From assembly GCA_963169355.1 (NCBI GenBank), contig CAUJCR010000051.1, positions 1 through 58,217 of the forward strand: 58,217 nucleotides of DNA, given 5' to 3'. Below the pieces are notes generated by a model, which saw only the letters and a program-made list of their open reading frames with translations, was not told the DNA's origin and ran no database searches. The position numbers were made by a program, and so were the translations under genes. The DNA is from Bacteroidota bacterium (GTDB taxonomy: Bacteria; Bacteroidota; Bacteroidia; B-17B0; Aurantibacillaceae). Below, one piece after another: positions 16,211 to 25,778 of the stretch; within the stretch, counting starts at the first letter, position 1, and the number at the start of each line of letters is the position of its first letter.

Positions 16211-17239
16211 ATGAATCCAAGTAATATCAATAACGAATCTGTAAAGCTTTTAGCTAAAATATACCATTGGCGTAAAAGACTATTAATTGTGTCGGTAACT
16301 GCCGCCATTGTTTCTTTAGCGCTTTGTTTGTTCATGTCGCCACAATATAAGTCTACAGCCATTGTGTTTCCTGCACGTACTTTCTCTGTCTCAAAATTAC
16401 TCATTGAACCAAATCAGGGCGCTCAGGAAGATTATATGGACATAGGAGATGAAGATGATGCTGAGAAATTACTACAAATCCTTAATTCTTCCGAAATACG
16501 CAACCGCATTGCCAACCAATATGATTTATGGACACATTGGAAAATAAAAAAAGATAATCCTTATTCTCAACATTACTTAAAACTAAAATGGGAAGACATG
16601 GTTAGTTTTAAACGAACTAATTTTGTTTCAATTAAAATTGAAGTGTATGATTATGTTGCCAATCGTTCGGCCGATATTGCTAATTCAATAGTAGCCTATG
16701 CAGATACTGTGAAATTTAAAATGACAAAAGAACTAGCCAAACAAGCGCTTCAAATTACCAAAACCGAATACGAAACAACCATTTTGCGAATTAAAGAACT
16801 GGAAGATAGTTTGCAAAAAATAAAAGAACTAGGAGTATTAGACTATAAAGCTGAAATGAAAGCCTACTCGAAAAGTATGGCTAGCGCCCTAGAAAGTGGA
16901 AACACAGCAGGGCAACAACGCTTACAAACTAAATTAGATGCCCTAAAAAAATATGGAGCTGCTTATGATGACGCTTTCTCCAATTTAAAAAGATACCGAC
17001 TAAAATACCCTATAATTAAAAATAAATATGATGAAGCTTTAATAAATTATAATACAGCTATGCCTTCTAAATTTGTTGTTGATAGAGCCATCGCTAATGA
17101 AAAGAAAGCTAAACCTTACATAACTTTAATTGTAGGCATTTCAACCATCTCTGCCTTTATGGTAGCCTTTATCTTATTAATTTTTACCGAAAAATTTAAT
17201 GAATTGAAAAGTAAAATTACTCAAAACACTGAAATTTAA
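16211..17239 (+). CDS. Wzz/chain-length determinant-like protein (first of two)
   Basis: A 342-residue inner-membrane protein of the polysaccharide co-polymerase type. A basic N-terminus (HWRKRLL) precedes TM1 at about 23-43. A long periplasmic region (44-300) starts with the PQYKSTAIVFPA segment typical of Wzz and contains a helical coiled-coil portion (about 180-280). TM2 lies at about 305-327. No Walker motifs or tyrosine tail follow, so it is not a Wzc-type kinase. It leads a rightward block with a second Wzz-like gene 17 bp after it and a ligase/polymerase. Likely role: chain-length control of surface polysaccharide. Confidence 0.85.
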   Translation: MNPSNINNESVKLLAKIYHWRKRLLIVSVTAAIVSLALCLFMSPQYKSTAIVFPARTFSVSKLLIEPNQGAQEDYMDIGDEDDAEKLLQILNSSEIRNRIANQYDLWTHWKIKKDNPYSQHYLKLKWEDMVSFKRTNFVSIKIEVYDYVANRSADIANSIVAYADTVKFKMTKELAKQALQITKTEYETTILRIKELEDSLQKIKELGVLDYKAEMKAYSKSMASALESGNTAGQQRLQTKLDALKKYGAAYDDAFSNLKRYRLKYPIIKNKYDEALINYNTAMPSKFVVDRAIANEKKAKPYITLIVGISTISAFMVAFILLIFTEKFNELKSKITQNTEI

Positions 17240-17256
17240 TTATACTTCTAATAACC

Positions 17257-18174
17257 ATGGAAAATATAAATACAATATCAATTTTAAAAGGACTATTGCA
17301 ACACTGGAAAAAGCTTATTGTTGTAGCGGTGATAGCTGCTTTGGTGGGTACTACTGTATCCTTTCTTATTACTCCGCTTTATAAATCAATATCGGTTGTT
17401 TATCCTGTAAACTTAATGCCTAACTCGGAAGAATCTAACACTGAACAATTACTGCAATGGTTTAATAGCGAGAATGTAAAACAAAGTGTTGCTAAACAAT
17501 TTAATTTATACAAGCATTATAAAATTGATACCCTTGAACCAAAGCATAAAACATGGTTCAACTTAAAGTATAAAGAATTAATTTCATTTAGCCCCACCTT
17601 ATACGAATCTATTGAAATTACGGTAAAAGATAAAGAGCCTGAAATGGCTCAAAAAATCAATCAAGGATTAATTGAAGCCACAAATGCTTTAATTATGACT
17701 AATAAGAAAGAAATACTAAAAGAATATATCAAAAATGGAGAAGCTGAACTTGCTATAACAGCTCGACAAATTGACTCTTTAAAGAACATGATTAACAGCA
17801 TTAAAAAAGAGTACAATATTATTGATCCACATTACCATGCCAAATATATCTCAAAAGAAATCACAGCAAAAGGCACAAGTTTATCTGAATCGAACACAAA
17901 AACAGCCGAAGGTATAAAAAACTACCAAGCTGAATTAAACCGCTTAGATGAAGTTATTAAAGGGCAACTAGCCTACTACGTTACTTTAAGGTCTGATATT
18001 CAAAAGTATCATATAGATTATGCTCATAAAATCAGTTTCACAAATATAGTTTCCACACCTACATTACCAGATACAAAGTGCTACCCTATCCGTTCATTGA
18101 TAGTGGCACTTTTTGTACTGTCTTCTGTGCTCATTGCTAGTTTGATTCTTATTTTTCAAAACACAAAGAAATAA
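17257..18174 (+). CDS. Wzz/chain-length determinant-like protein (second of two)
   Basis: A 305-residue paralogue of its upstream neighbour, with TM1 at about 20-41 (KKLIVVAVIAALVGTTVSF), the conserved PLYKSISVVYPVN segment just after it, a helical periplasmic domain (about 160-245), and TM2 at about 275-297. Again no cytoplasmic kinase domain. The two Wzz-like proteins share the order of secondary elements (TEQLLQWFNSENVKQSVAKQ here, EKLLQILNSSEIRNRIANQ in the first), suggesting duplication and divergence. The ligase-like gene starts 3 bp after its stop. Confidence 0.85.
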   Translation: MENINTISILKGLLQHWKKLIVVAVIAALVGTTVSFLITPLYKSISVVYPVNLMPNSEESNTEQLLQWFNSENVKQSVAKQFNLYKHYKIDTLEPKHKTWFNLKYKELISFSPTLYESIEITVKDKEPEMAQKINQGLIEATNALIMTNKKEILKEYIKNGEAELAITARQIDSLKNMINSIKKEYNIIDPHYHAKYISKEITAKGTSLSESNTKTAEGIKNYQAELNRLDEVIKGQLAYYVTLRSDIQKYHIDYAHKISFTNIVSTPTLPDTKCYPIRSLIVALFVLSSVLIASLILIFQNTKK

Positions 18175-18177
18175 ACA

Positions 18178-19632
18178 GTGCTTAAACTCAAAAATACTTA
18201 TGTATTTTATTTTATAGCTATTAGTTATATCCTAACTAATGCTTATATATTGTTGTTTGCTAAAGATTCATTTTATCTTTTCAATATGCTGCCTCTTGCC
18301 ATTTTGGTAACTGTGTTAGCCATATTTGATATTGAAAAAATCATGTATCTCATGGTATTTTCAACACCATTAGCCATTACTTTAAAAGAATTAGGTTATA
18401 CCGAAGGTTTTAATTTGAGTTTACCTACTGAACCTTTAATGATAGGTATTACAGCTATATACTTACTAAATGAACTAAGTTTTGGAATTACTAGTCGCAA
18501 AATATTAAAACATCCTATTACAATTATTATACTCGTGCAACTTTGCTGGATGTTTATAACAACACTTACTAGCGAACTCCCTGTCATCTCCTTAAAATTC
18601 TTAATATCCCGCACATGGTTCATTGTTTCGTGTTATTTTATTTGTACCCAATTATTTAAAAGAAATACAACCATTATTAAACACATTATGTACTACTCGG
18701 TGGCTTTAGCAATGGTAGCCATTATAACTACTATTAAACATGCTGCTTATGCCTTTGATGAAAAAATTGCCGACTGGATTGTATCACCATTTTACAACGA
18801 CCACACGGCCTACGGAGCTGCTTTAGCTATGTATATACCTGTAATGGGTAGCATCTTATTTATGAAAGAAACATCAAAACTATTAAGAACTACCTGCCTC
18901 ATCTTATTGATAATATTTATTGGATCAATCATCATTTCTTATGCGCGTGCTGGCTGGTTAAGTTTGGCAGTTTCAATATGTGTATTAATTACCTTATTAT
19001 TAAAAATTAAATTCAGAACTATACTCATCACATTAAGTACTATTATTATTTTGTTTCTTACGTTTCAAACAGAAATTTTAATGATAATGGGACGAAACAA
19101 TACCGATTCTGACGGTGATTTTATAGCCAATGTAGAATCAATGTCGAACATTACAACCGATGTATCTAATCTTGAACGATTAAATAGATGGAGTTGTGCT
19201 CTACAAATGTTTGAAGATAAACCTTATCTAGGTTTTGGTCCTGGAACTTATCAGTTTTTATATGCACCTTACCAAAAAAGCAGTATGAAAACCATTATTT
19301 CTACCAACTTTGGTGATAAAGGCAATGCACATAGCGAATATTTAGGTCCATTGTGTGAAGAAGGATTGTTAGGTGCAATAGTGGTAGTAATTTTAGTTTT
19401 CACATCTATGGCTATGGGCTATCGTTTAGTTTATACTGTTCAAAACAAAACACTAAAATCTTTAACCATTGGTGTTGTTATGGGGCTTAGTACATATTTT
19501 ATACACGGATTCTTAAATAACTTTCTTGATACCGATAAGGCTTCAGTTCCTTTTTGGGGATTCTTAGCTATTCTTGTATGTATTGATGTGTATCATAAAG
19601 AGAATAAGCACTTTAATGAAGAAAATGCTTAA
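18178..19632 (+). CDS. O-antigen ligase/polymerase-family membrane protein (Wzy_C)
   Basis: A 484-residue polytopic protein with about 11-12 hydrophobic helices. The large periplasmic loop at about 300-395 carries RLNRWSCALQMFEDKPYLGFGPGTYQ and then AHSEYLGPLCEEGLLG, the signature of the O-antigen ligase/Wzy_C family (RW..A..M....P..GxGxGxF, H..Y......G). The enzyme either ligates or polymerises undecaprenyl-linked glycans; sequence alone does not decide. The start is GTG at 18178, 3 bp after the preceding gene. It completes the small Wzz-Wzz-ligase block; no glycosyltransferases are adjacent. Confidence 0.88.
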   Translation: MLKLKNTYVFYFIAISYILTNAYILLFAKDSFYLFNMLPLAILVTVLAIFDIEKIMYLMVFSTPLAITLKELGYTEGFNLSLPTEPLMIGITAIYLLNELSFGITSRKILKHPITIIILVQLCWMFITTLTSELPVISLKFLISRTWFIVSCYFICTQLFKRNTTIIKHIMYYSVALAMVAIITTIKHAAYAFDEKIADWIVSPFYNDHTAYGAALAMYIPVMGSILFMKETSKLLRTTCLILLIIFIGSIIISYARAGWLSLAVSICVLITLLLKIKFRTILITLSTIIILFLTFQTEILMIMGRNNTDSDGDFIANVESMSNITTDVSNLERLNRWSCALQMFEDKPYLGFGPGTYQFLYAPYQKSSMKTIISTNFGDKGNAHSEYLGPLCEEGLLGAIVVVILVFTSMAMGYRLVYTVQNKTLKSLTIGVVMGLSTYFIHGFLNNFLDTDKASVPFWGFLAILVCIDVYHKENKHFNEENA

Positions 19633-19634
19633 CC

Positions 19635-20360
19635 TTATATATACAAGTTAGTATCATCTTCTGCTGTAGGACTAGCACCATAGCCATAACCCAATCTTTT
19701 ACCTGTTCGTAAGTTAATACTACTAATCTTCTCCTGAATTTCATTAACAGACACTTCTTTTACTTGTTCGGCTGGAGGTGTAAACAAATCAAATCCTATT
19801 ACATAAATAATTAATTCATTGATAATTTCTTTAATTTGGTCTTTTGTAATAGGCTCATTAGAAAAAGATGAGTATTTAATCCCTACAGGTCCTTTTGCTT
19901 CAATAAAGAATTTCATTTCTCTGTTCACAAAAATCCTACAAATTAAATAACCCAAATCATTTAACCGATTATACTTAAATGAATCTGATAAGAAATTATA
20001 TACATTAATAATCCCACAATAAGAATTAAATGGATTTTGCTTTACATAACCTGTACGAAACATCGCATGATTTTTTTCGAACTCAAAAACATTGGTATGC
20101 ATAAAAAATTCCAGCAAATCGCCCGCTATTCTTAACTGCGCAGCATAATCATTCACTTCCTCTCCCAGTACAATAACGCGATTGTCGCACTTTTGTATTT
20201 CAGTATGTAGCTCGGTTGCTAATTCTTTAATACATTCCTTTACCATGCCAAATGTATGTATTGTATTTCTAAACACATCTTGCTTCATTGCCGACTTTTC
20301 TTTAAGTAAAGTTAAGATATGCTCTTTTTGAGTGTTTAGATTAGAAGTTGAATCGCTCAT
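19635..20360 (-). CDS. Conserved-looking soluble protein, unknown function
   Basis: A 241-residue protein I do not recognise. Residues 1-75 are helical and charged (possible coiled coil), the central 75-155 contain aromatic-rich strands, and the C-terminal 195-241 are polar and probably flexible, with a GYGYGASPT segment. No signal peptide or membrane helix. It is convergent with the ligase-like gene (2 bp between stops) and lies 32 bp downstream of the GH3/beta-lactamase gene, so it may be the last gene of that leftward group. Confidence 0.7.
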   Translation of the reverse strand: MSDSTSNLNTQKEHILTLLKEKSAMKQDVFRNTIHTFGMVKECIKELATELHTEIQKCDNRVIVLGEEVNDYAAQLRIAGDLLEFFMHTNVFEFEKNHAMFRTGYVKQNPFNSYCGIINVYNFLSDSFKYNRLNDLGYLICRIFVNREMKFFIEAKGPVGIKYSSFSNEPITKDQIKEIINELIIYVIGFDLFTPPAEQVKEVSVNEIQEKISSINLRTGKRLGYGYGASPTAEDDTNLYI

Positions 20361-20392
20361 AATTTCTTTTTATTAATCCCTTAAATATACAA

Positions 20393-23350
20393 TTAGTTTT
20401 GGGTAAATAAAACAGGTAAGAATGCCTCATATAAAACTCGATGCATTTTTCCTCTTATACCCAACTTAGCTAATTTATTTTCTTCGTCTTTAGGATAAAT
20501 TCGATTAGATAAGAAAACAAAGATTAATCCATTATCAGGATCTGCCCAAGTAAAAGTACCCGTAAAACCGCTATGTCCAAAACTATTTAAACTACATTCT
20601 TTTATAACTGGGCTATCTTTTGCAGCATCAAATTCAGGTTTGTCAAAACACAAGCCTCTTCTACAATCAGGTCCTTGAACAGAGGTGTATTGTTTAATCA
20701 CATCGGTGTCTAATACTTTTACGCCTCCGTAAGTACCTTTATTTAGCAACATTTGCATTACAATAGCAACATCATTGGCATTTCCAAACAATCCTGCATG
20801 TCCGGCAACACCTCCCATTAATGCTGTGCCTTGGTCGTGTACATAACCTCTTAATAATTGTTTCCTAAACTTTGTATCATCTTCCGTTGGAGCAATTTGT
20901 TTACTAGGATATAGGTTTAATGGATTATAAGTTAGTCCAATGTGTAGTGGTTGATATATTGTTTTATTTACATAGTTTTGTAGAGCCATTCCTGTTTTAT
21001 TTTCAATCAGTTTTTTAGAAAAATAATAACCAACATCGCTATACAAGTATTTTCGATTAGACTCAACCTTACAATTTAAGATTTGATTATAAATTGTGTC
21101 CTGAAATCCTTTTACAACATATAAAGCCTTTGCTACTTGCGTAGGAAAAGTATCAGTGGCACGCCAATAATAATAACCAGGTTTATAATTATCATTTTTA
21201 TCTTGGGTTTTTAGCCAAAATGGAATCATGGCTGGTAATCCGGCTTGATGCGTAAGTATATCTTTATAGCTCAAATCAAATTTATTAGTTCCTTTATATT
21301 CTGGAAAATAATATCCTAGAGTTTGATTATAATCAAATTGCTTTTGTTCGGTTAATTTCATAAGTGCTAATGAAGTAGATAAAATTTTTGTAAGTGACGC
21401 TAAATCGTACACGGTATTATCATTAACTAAGTCAGAAGTATTATCATACGTTTGTCTTCCAAAGTTTTTTTGATAAAATACTTGTCCGTTTTTAATTCCA
21501 ATAACCTGACAGCCAGGAAATGCCTTTTCTTTCAATCCTAAATTAGCTAAAGAGTCAATTTCCGAAAGTTTTTTTGAATTAGCACCTATTTCCTCAGGTG
21601 TTACATATTGTAATCGAATTGGAGATTTAATCTCAATACCTGTTCCTGCTTTAAATAGTTGAGTAGAAACTGGTAATGTGCCATCAATTTTTATAGCGCC
21701 CATTACCGCCTCTGCCATGGCTTTTTGAGAAAACTTGGAATATTCATAAGCTTCTAAAATAGCGTTTGATTTTTCAACATTACTTAACTTATTCAGCAAA
21801 TAAGGATTTGAAAACAAGCATGTAATGGTTTTCTTTTGTTCGCAAATTTTTGCTATTAAAGCTTTACTTGCATCAGTACAACCAAAATCATTTTTTGGTT
21901 TAATAGATGTTTTGTTAACTTGAAGAATTACTAAATCATAAGCCGCAAGTTTTGATAATAAAGAATCACGCTCCTTTAATGAAGCATCATGAGAAATTCC
22001 TACATGCGGTATTGTAACATATCGATTTAAGGTATTTGAGAATACATTGGGTTTTACTTCCCCAATAGAGACCTCAATCATTTTTAAACTATCCTTTAAG
22101 ATTAATGGCACTACATTCGATTCATTCTTTAACAAGGTAATGGAAGCTTCAGCCAATTTGCTGTTTATTACATAAGACGAAGTGCTATTTAAGTCTTGAA
22201 CCAAATTTTTTGGATTTACATATTGTCTTTGTGATAAACCACACCAATATTTAGCCTTTAAAATACGTTTGCATCGTTCGTTAATCTCCTCTTCCGAAAT
22301 TTGTTTCTCTTCAATCGCTAATTTTATTTGCTCAATGGCATTTGGTACATTTTCAGAAAACAACAACACATCATTTCCTGCCAAAAGGGCTTTCACATCT
22401 ACAATTCCCGGCTTATAATAATTAGCAACACCTTTCATGTTTAAAGCATCGGTAAATATTAACCCTTGAAAGCCCAACTGTTTTTTTAGTAAATCTTGAA
22501 TTATATAGGGAGATAATGTGGTAGCTCTATTTTTGGTAGTATCAAATGCAGGTACATATAAATGTGCAACCATAATACTTGCTAAGCCTTGCTGAAATAG
22601 TTGCTTAAACGGGTATAATTCAAGGCTATCCATTCTTTCTTTAGAACTTTTAATGATAGGTAATGATAAATGCGAATCGCTATCGGTATCACCATGTCCA
22701 GGAAAATGTTTACCATTTGCCATCACGCCTTCGGCTTGCAATCCTTTCATGTACATAATGGCTTTATTGGCTACTTTGTATTTATTTTCACCAAAACTTC
22801 TCATTCCAATCACTGGATTTAATGGATTATTATTAATATCAGCCACAGGTGCAAAATTCACATGAATACCTAATCTTTTACAATCTTTGGCTACTTGTTT
22901 TCCCATGGCAAATATCAACGAATCGTTTTTAATAGCACCTAATGTCATTTGATACGGATATTTAGCTGTACTATCTAGGCGCATGGCTAATCCCCACTCA
23001 CCATCAATTGAAATTAACAAAGGGGTTTTAGCCTTATCTTGATAATAGTTGGTTAGTTTCATCTCGCGCATTGGTCCGCCTTGCATAAAAATTAATCCAC
23101 CAATATTATATTTTTGAATAAGTGTTCTTATACTCGCCACATGTTTCATATCCTTATTACTATAGGCCGCCACCATAAATAGTTGAGCAATTCTTTCATC
23201 AAGCGTTAAAGATTCAAACACCGAATCAACCCAACGAGTTTCGTTCATTAAAAAATCGGGGGTGGTTTTAGGAACATCTTTTTTTACAGCAAATGACATA
23301 ATGAAGCATAACATGCCAATCATGCCTATTTTTAACAACATATTATTCAT
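20393..23350 (-). CDS. GH3 beta-N-acetylhexosaminidase fused to serine beta-lactamase-like domain
   Basis: A 985-residue exported protein. Signal peptide or lipid-less leader 1-22. The GH3 NagZ-like domain (about 35-375) has KHFPGHGDTDSDSH with H227 as the expected acid/base partner and D301 in FTDALNMKGV as the expected nucleophile. A GH3 C-terminal-like region (about 395-575) follows. The class C beta-lactamase/PBP-like domain (about 590-985) has S652-x-x-K655 (SLTK), Y770-S-D, and GHSG near 924. Such fusions are widespread in Bacteroidota and are thought to act in peptidoglycan turnover. All catalytic positions are retained in both halves. It follows the GHMP kinase by 91 bp. Confidence 0.93.
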   Translation of the reverse strand: MNNMLLKIGMIGMLCFIMSFAVKKDVPKTTPDFLMNETRWVDSVFESLTLDERIAQLFMVAAYSNKDMKHVASIRTLIQKYNIGGLIFMQGGPMREMKLTNYYQDKAKTPLLISIDGEWGLAMRLDSTAKYPYQMTLGAIKNDSLIFAMGKQVAKDCKRLGIHVNFAPVADINNNPLNPVIGMRSFGENKYKVANKAIMYMKGLQAEGVMANGKHFPGHGDTDSDSHLSLPIIKSSKERMDSLELYPFKQLFQQGLASIMVAHLYVPAFDTTKNRATTLSPYIIQDLLKKQLGFQGLIFTDALNMKGVANYYKPGIVDVKALLAGNDVLLFSENVPNAIEQIKLAIEEKQISEEEINERCKRILKAKYWCGLSQRQYVNPKNLVQDLNSTSSYVINSKLAEASITLLKNESNVVPLILKDSLKMIEVSIGEVKPNVFSNTLNRYVTIPHVGISHDASLKERDSLLSKLAAYDLVILQVNKTSIKPKNDFGCTDASKALIAKICEQKKTITCLFSNPYLLNKLSNVEKSNAILEAYEYSKFSQKAMAEAVMGAIKIDGTLPVSTQLFKAGTGIEIKSPIRLQYVTPEEIGANSKKLSEIDSLANLGLKEKAFPGCQVIGIKNGQVFYQKNFGRQTYDNTSDLVNDNTVYDLASLTKILSTSLALMKLTEQKQFDYNQTLGYYFPEYKGTNKFDLSYKDILTHQAGLPAMIPFWLKTQDKNDNYKPGYYYWRATDTFPTQVAKALYVVKGFQDTIYNQILNCKVESNRKYLYSDVGYYFSKKLIENKTGMALQNYVNKTIYQPLHIGLTYNPLNLYPSKQIAPTEDDTKFRKQLLRGYVHDQGTALMGGVAGHAGLFGNANDVAIVMQMLLNKGTYGGVKVLDTDVIKQYTSVQGPDCRRGLCFDKPEFDAAKDSPVIKECSLNSFGHSGFTGTFTWADPDNGLIFVFLSNRIYPKDEENKLAKLGIRGKMHRVLYEAFLPVLFTQN

Positions 23351-23441
23351 GTTGTTAAGATACTATCAATACAGCTTGATAAACGAAATATGATGTATTG
23401 TTTTTAACAGTAAGCTTTTGATAGAATACAAGAAATCTATC

Positions 23442-24467
23442 TTATTTTATTGTCCACGTAGTTAAGCCCTGCGTTGTAAACTTAAAGGATTGCACTCTGC
23501 CACCAATTTTTTCAATTGCCATGGCTACTTTGTTTTTGGTAACCTGTGGACAATAAAAAAACATAAAACCACCACCGCCTGCTCCAGATATCTTACCGCC
23601 CGTTGCCCCATGTTGCATAGCTGTTGTATATATAGTATCTATTAAATTATTACTAATAGATTGAGCCATTTGCTTTTTATTTATCCAACCAAAATGTAAT
23701 ATCTCCCCTATTCGATTTAATTCTCCACGCAACAAACTATCTTTCATTTGCTGAGCCTGTTCTTTTAAATGATGCATCGCCTCTAACGATTTTTCATTTT
23801 TCTCTTTTACATTTTTAACCTGCTCGTTGATAATGGTAGCCGATAAACGTTGGGTAGAAGTAAAGTATAACAATAAATTAAATTCTAGCTCATTTTTAAT
23901 TTCATCTTTAAGCTGTAATGGATTAACAATGACTTTATCATTAGCCAAAAACTCCATAAAATTTATACCACCAAAGGTTGCTGCATATTGGTCTTGCTTA
24001 CCACCGCTCATGCCTAAATCAACACGCTCAATCTCGTATGCTAGTTTAGCAATATCATATTTTCCTAATGGCAATTTTAACCATTCAACAAATGCACCAA
24101 TGAGTGAAACTACAATGGTAGATGATGTTCCTAAACCAGAACCTTGAGGCGCTTCGATATAAGAGGTTAAACGAAATGAAAGCGGTGATAACTGAAATTG
24201 CTTCACAATTCTATTATACACACCAATAAATAACTCAAAGCCATCTTTTAATTCTAATTCTTTTGCAGAGTTAACAGTACAATGTTTATCAGTGCCATCA
24301 ATACAAAACTCAATTGTTCCATTACCTAAAGGCTCTAAACTAGCATAAGCATACAAATCGATAGTGGCATTTAAAATTGCGCCTCCATAAATATCACTAT
24401 ATGGCGATACATCAGTGCCTCCACCTGCTAAACCTATTCGTAATGGTGCTTTACTTCTTATTATCAT
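23442..24467 (-). CDS. hddA: GHMP kinase, D-glycero-D-manno-heptose 7-phosphate kinase-like
   Basis: A 341-residue GHMP-superfamily sugar kinase. The N-terminus RSKAPLRIGLAGGGTDVSPYS is typical of HddA and related kinases. The phosphate-binding motif is PQGSGLGTSSTIVVSL (about 107-122), and motif 3 is KISGAGGGGFMFF (about 293-305). HddA phosphorylates the anomeric position on the route to GDP-heptose for S-layer or LPS glycans; a fucose- or other sugar-kinase role in the same family is the alternative. The gene stands just upstream of the GH3 fusion, with a -7 box 23 bases before its ATG. Confidence 0.85.
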   Translation of the reverse strand: MIIRSKAPLRIGLAGGGTDVSPYSDIYGGAILNATIDLYAYASLEPLGNGTIEFCIDGTDKHCTVNSAKELELKDGFELFIGVYNRIVKQFQLSPLSFRLTSYIEAPQGSGLGTSSTIVVSLIGAFVEWLKLPLGKYDIAKLAYEIERVDLGMSGGKQDQYAATFGGINFMEFLANDKVIVNPLQLKDEIKNELEFNLLLYFTSTQRLSATIINEQVKNVKEKNEKSLEAMHHLKEQAQQMKDSLLRGELNRIGEILHFGWINKKQMAQSISNNLIDTIYTTAMQHGATGGKISGAGGGGFMFFYCPQVTKNKVAMAIEKIGGRVQSFKFTTQGLTTWTIK

Positions 24468-24489
24468 TTCAACCTTTTTATAATAAGTT

Positions 24490-24497
24490 CAAATATA
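24490..24497 (-). promoter_or_regulatory. -7 box upstream of the GHMP kinase
   Basis: On the minus strand TATATTTG matches TAnnTTTG exactly, 22 bases before the ATG. No -33 TTG seen at the usual spacing. Confidence 0.45.
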
Positions 24498-24682
24498 AGA
24501 GAGATTTGTTAAAATACCTTTGTAATTTCTAAATATTACAGATAACTATCAGAACTATAAAGTTCAAAGTCTATATAATTTTCTTCGATGGTTGTATGTG
24601 CTTAGAGTATATAATTTTTCAATAACGCCTTTTATCCTTGTCTTATTTTTAAAAAAAAACTACAATCTCTCTTATAGTTTTA

Positions 24683-25453
24683 TTATTTTTTAATTTGATC
24701 CCATGTTTTTATTAGTTTTCCTTTCATATCATATAGACTATATGTTGATGTATAAACCCTATCAAATGCCTTAATCAATTTGCTTTCTTTCTCTAATTCA
24801 ATATCAGAAAAATCACAAGGAATTATCATCTTCTTATTATTTAAGTCGTACACACCACTTAAAGTACCTTCGTAACCTTTATTCTTTAAAACCACCGCAA
24901 GCCCATTACATGGCTTCAATATTTCCTTAATATAATCAAAGTCAGCATTGTCAGCTCCTGCTATTATTTTACCATTTATATCAATAGAAAGTTTTTCGCC
25001 TGGAGCTATAGTTTGAGCATTCACATAAGTGTAACAACTATCTCTTACAAATTCTGCATAAGTATATTTTAAAGGAAAATTATATAGAACCACATCAGGC
25101 GCCTTGATAAGAACTATATCGGCCATTTTTCCATCTTTATAATATTGGCATATAAAGTGGTTGGCAAAAGCATCTAAAACTTTTCCAATGTAATTTGTCT
25201 TACTTACTAAAATTTCACCTTTTTGATTGATAACCATTGGCCAACCAGGATTTTCTTCATAAACCAACATATTATTATCAGAAAGCAGTATTACCGAAGC
25301 ATACTTTTCCTCTATAACTGTTTCTCCCTTATTATTTCGCACTCCATATTTGCCATCTTTCTCTGAAATAACTAATGTTGAATTTTGCGAATACGCAGAA
25401 AATTTTAAACCAAAAATCAGTAGAAAAGATATTTTGATTGCTCTTTTATACAT
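24683..25453 (-). CDS. Exported WG-repeat-like protein
   Basis: About 256 residues from the ATG at 25453. A signal peptide is clear there (MYKRAIKISFLLIFGLKFSAYSQ). The mature part starts with a WG-repeat-like unit (SEKDGKYGVRNNKGETVIEEKYASV), and further degenerate units follow (YDLNNKKMIIPCDFSDIELE near the end). WG repeats form beta-rich surfaces on many Bacteroidota exported proteins of unknown role. The frame is open to 25564, and an ATG at 25477 is also possible, but those extensions put a basic, poorly conserved-looking stretch before the signal peptide. It is isolated between 200-bp gaps. Confidence 0.75.
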   Translation of the reverse strand: MYKRAIKISFLLIFGLKFSAYSQNSTLVISEKDGKYGVRNNKGETVIEEKYASVILLSDNNMLVYEENPGWPMVINQKGEILVSKTNYIGKVLDAFANHFICQYYKDGKMADIVLIKAPDVVLYNFPLKYTYAEFVRDSCYTYVNAQTIAPGEKLSIDINGKIIAGADNADFDYIKEILKPCNGLAVVLKNKGYEGTLSGVYDLNNKKMIIPCDFSDIELEKESKLIKAFDRVYTSTYSLYDMKGKLIKTWDQIKK

Positions 25454-25564
25454 TTGTACTACTTTAACCTTTTTCATTGTCAACGATAAATTGTGTGTAT
25501 TTCCTTTTTTTTTCAGACCATTCAAAAATAGATTTTTTTTGATTTCAAATATAAAAATGTACAA

Positions 25565-25778
25565 TTAAAACCATAATGTTGTCACATTTAGAAATTATAC
25601 GAAGCTCTGCTTCGATTTAATTACACAATCTCCCCTAAAACACTACATCTAAAAAGTAGGCGAAGGGTTCAATTTAAAATTAGCAAAAGATATTTACAAA
25701 AAGTTTTTACACGTTACAAAAACTATTTTTAATTGAAGTTAAATTCGTAATTTCCACTTTTTTAATTTCAAGGTTATC
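25565..25778. other. Divergent intergenic region before uvrA
   Basis: A 214-bp gap. It holds a small hairpin CGAAG-CTCTG-CTTCG at 25600-25614 and otherwise AT-rich sequence. No full consensus promoter for uvrA is evident; TAATTTCC near 25750 is a weak match to the -7 box. Confidence 0.35.

Noticed and set aside
24468..24682. Possible small gene between the GHMP kinase and the WG-like protein
   Set aside because: No open frame of useful length on either strand; AT-rich sequence with only a -7 box.
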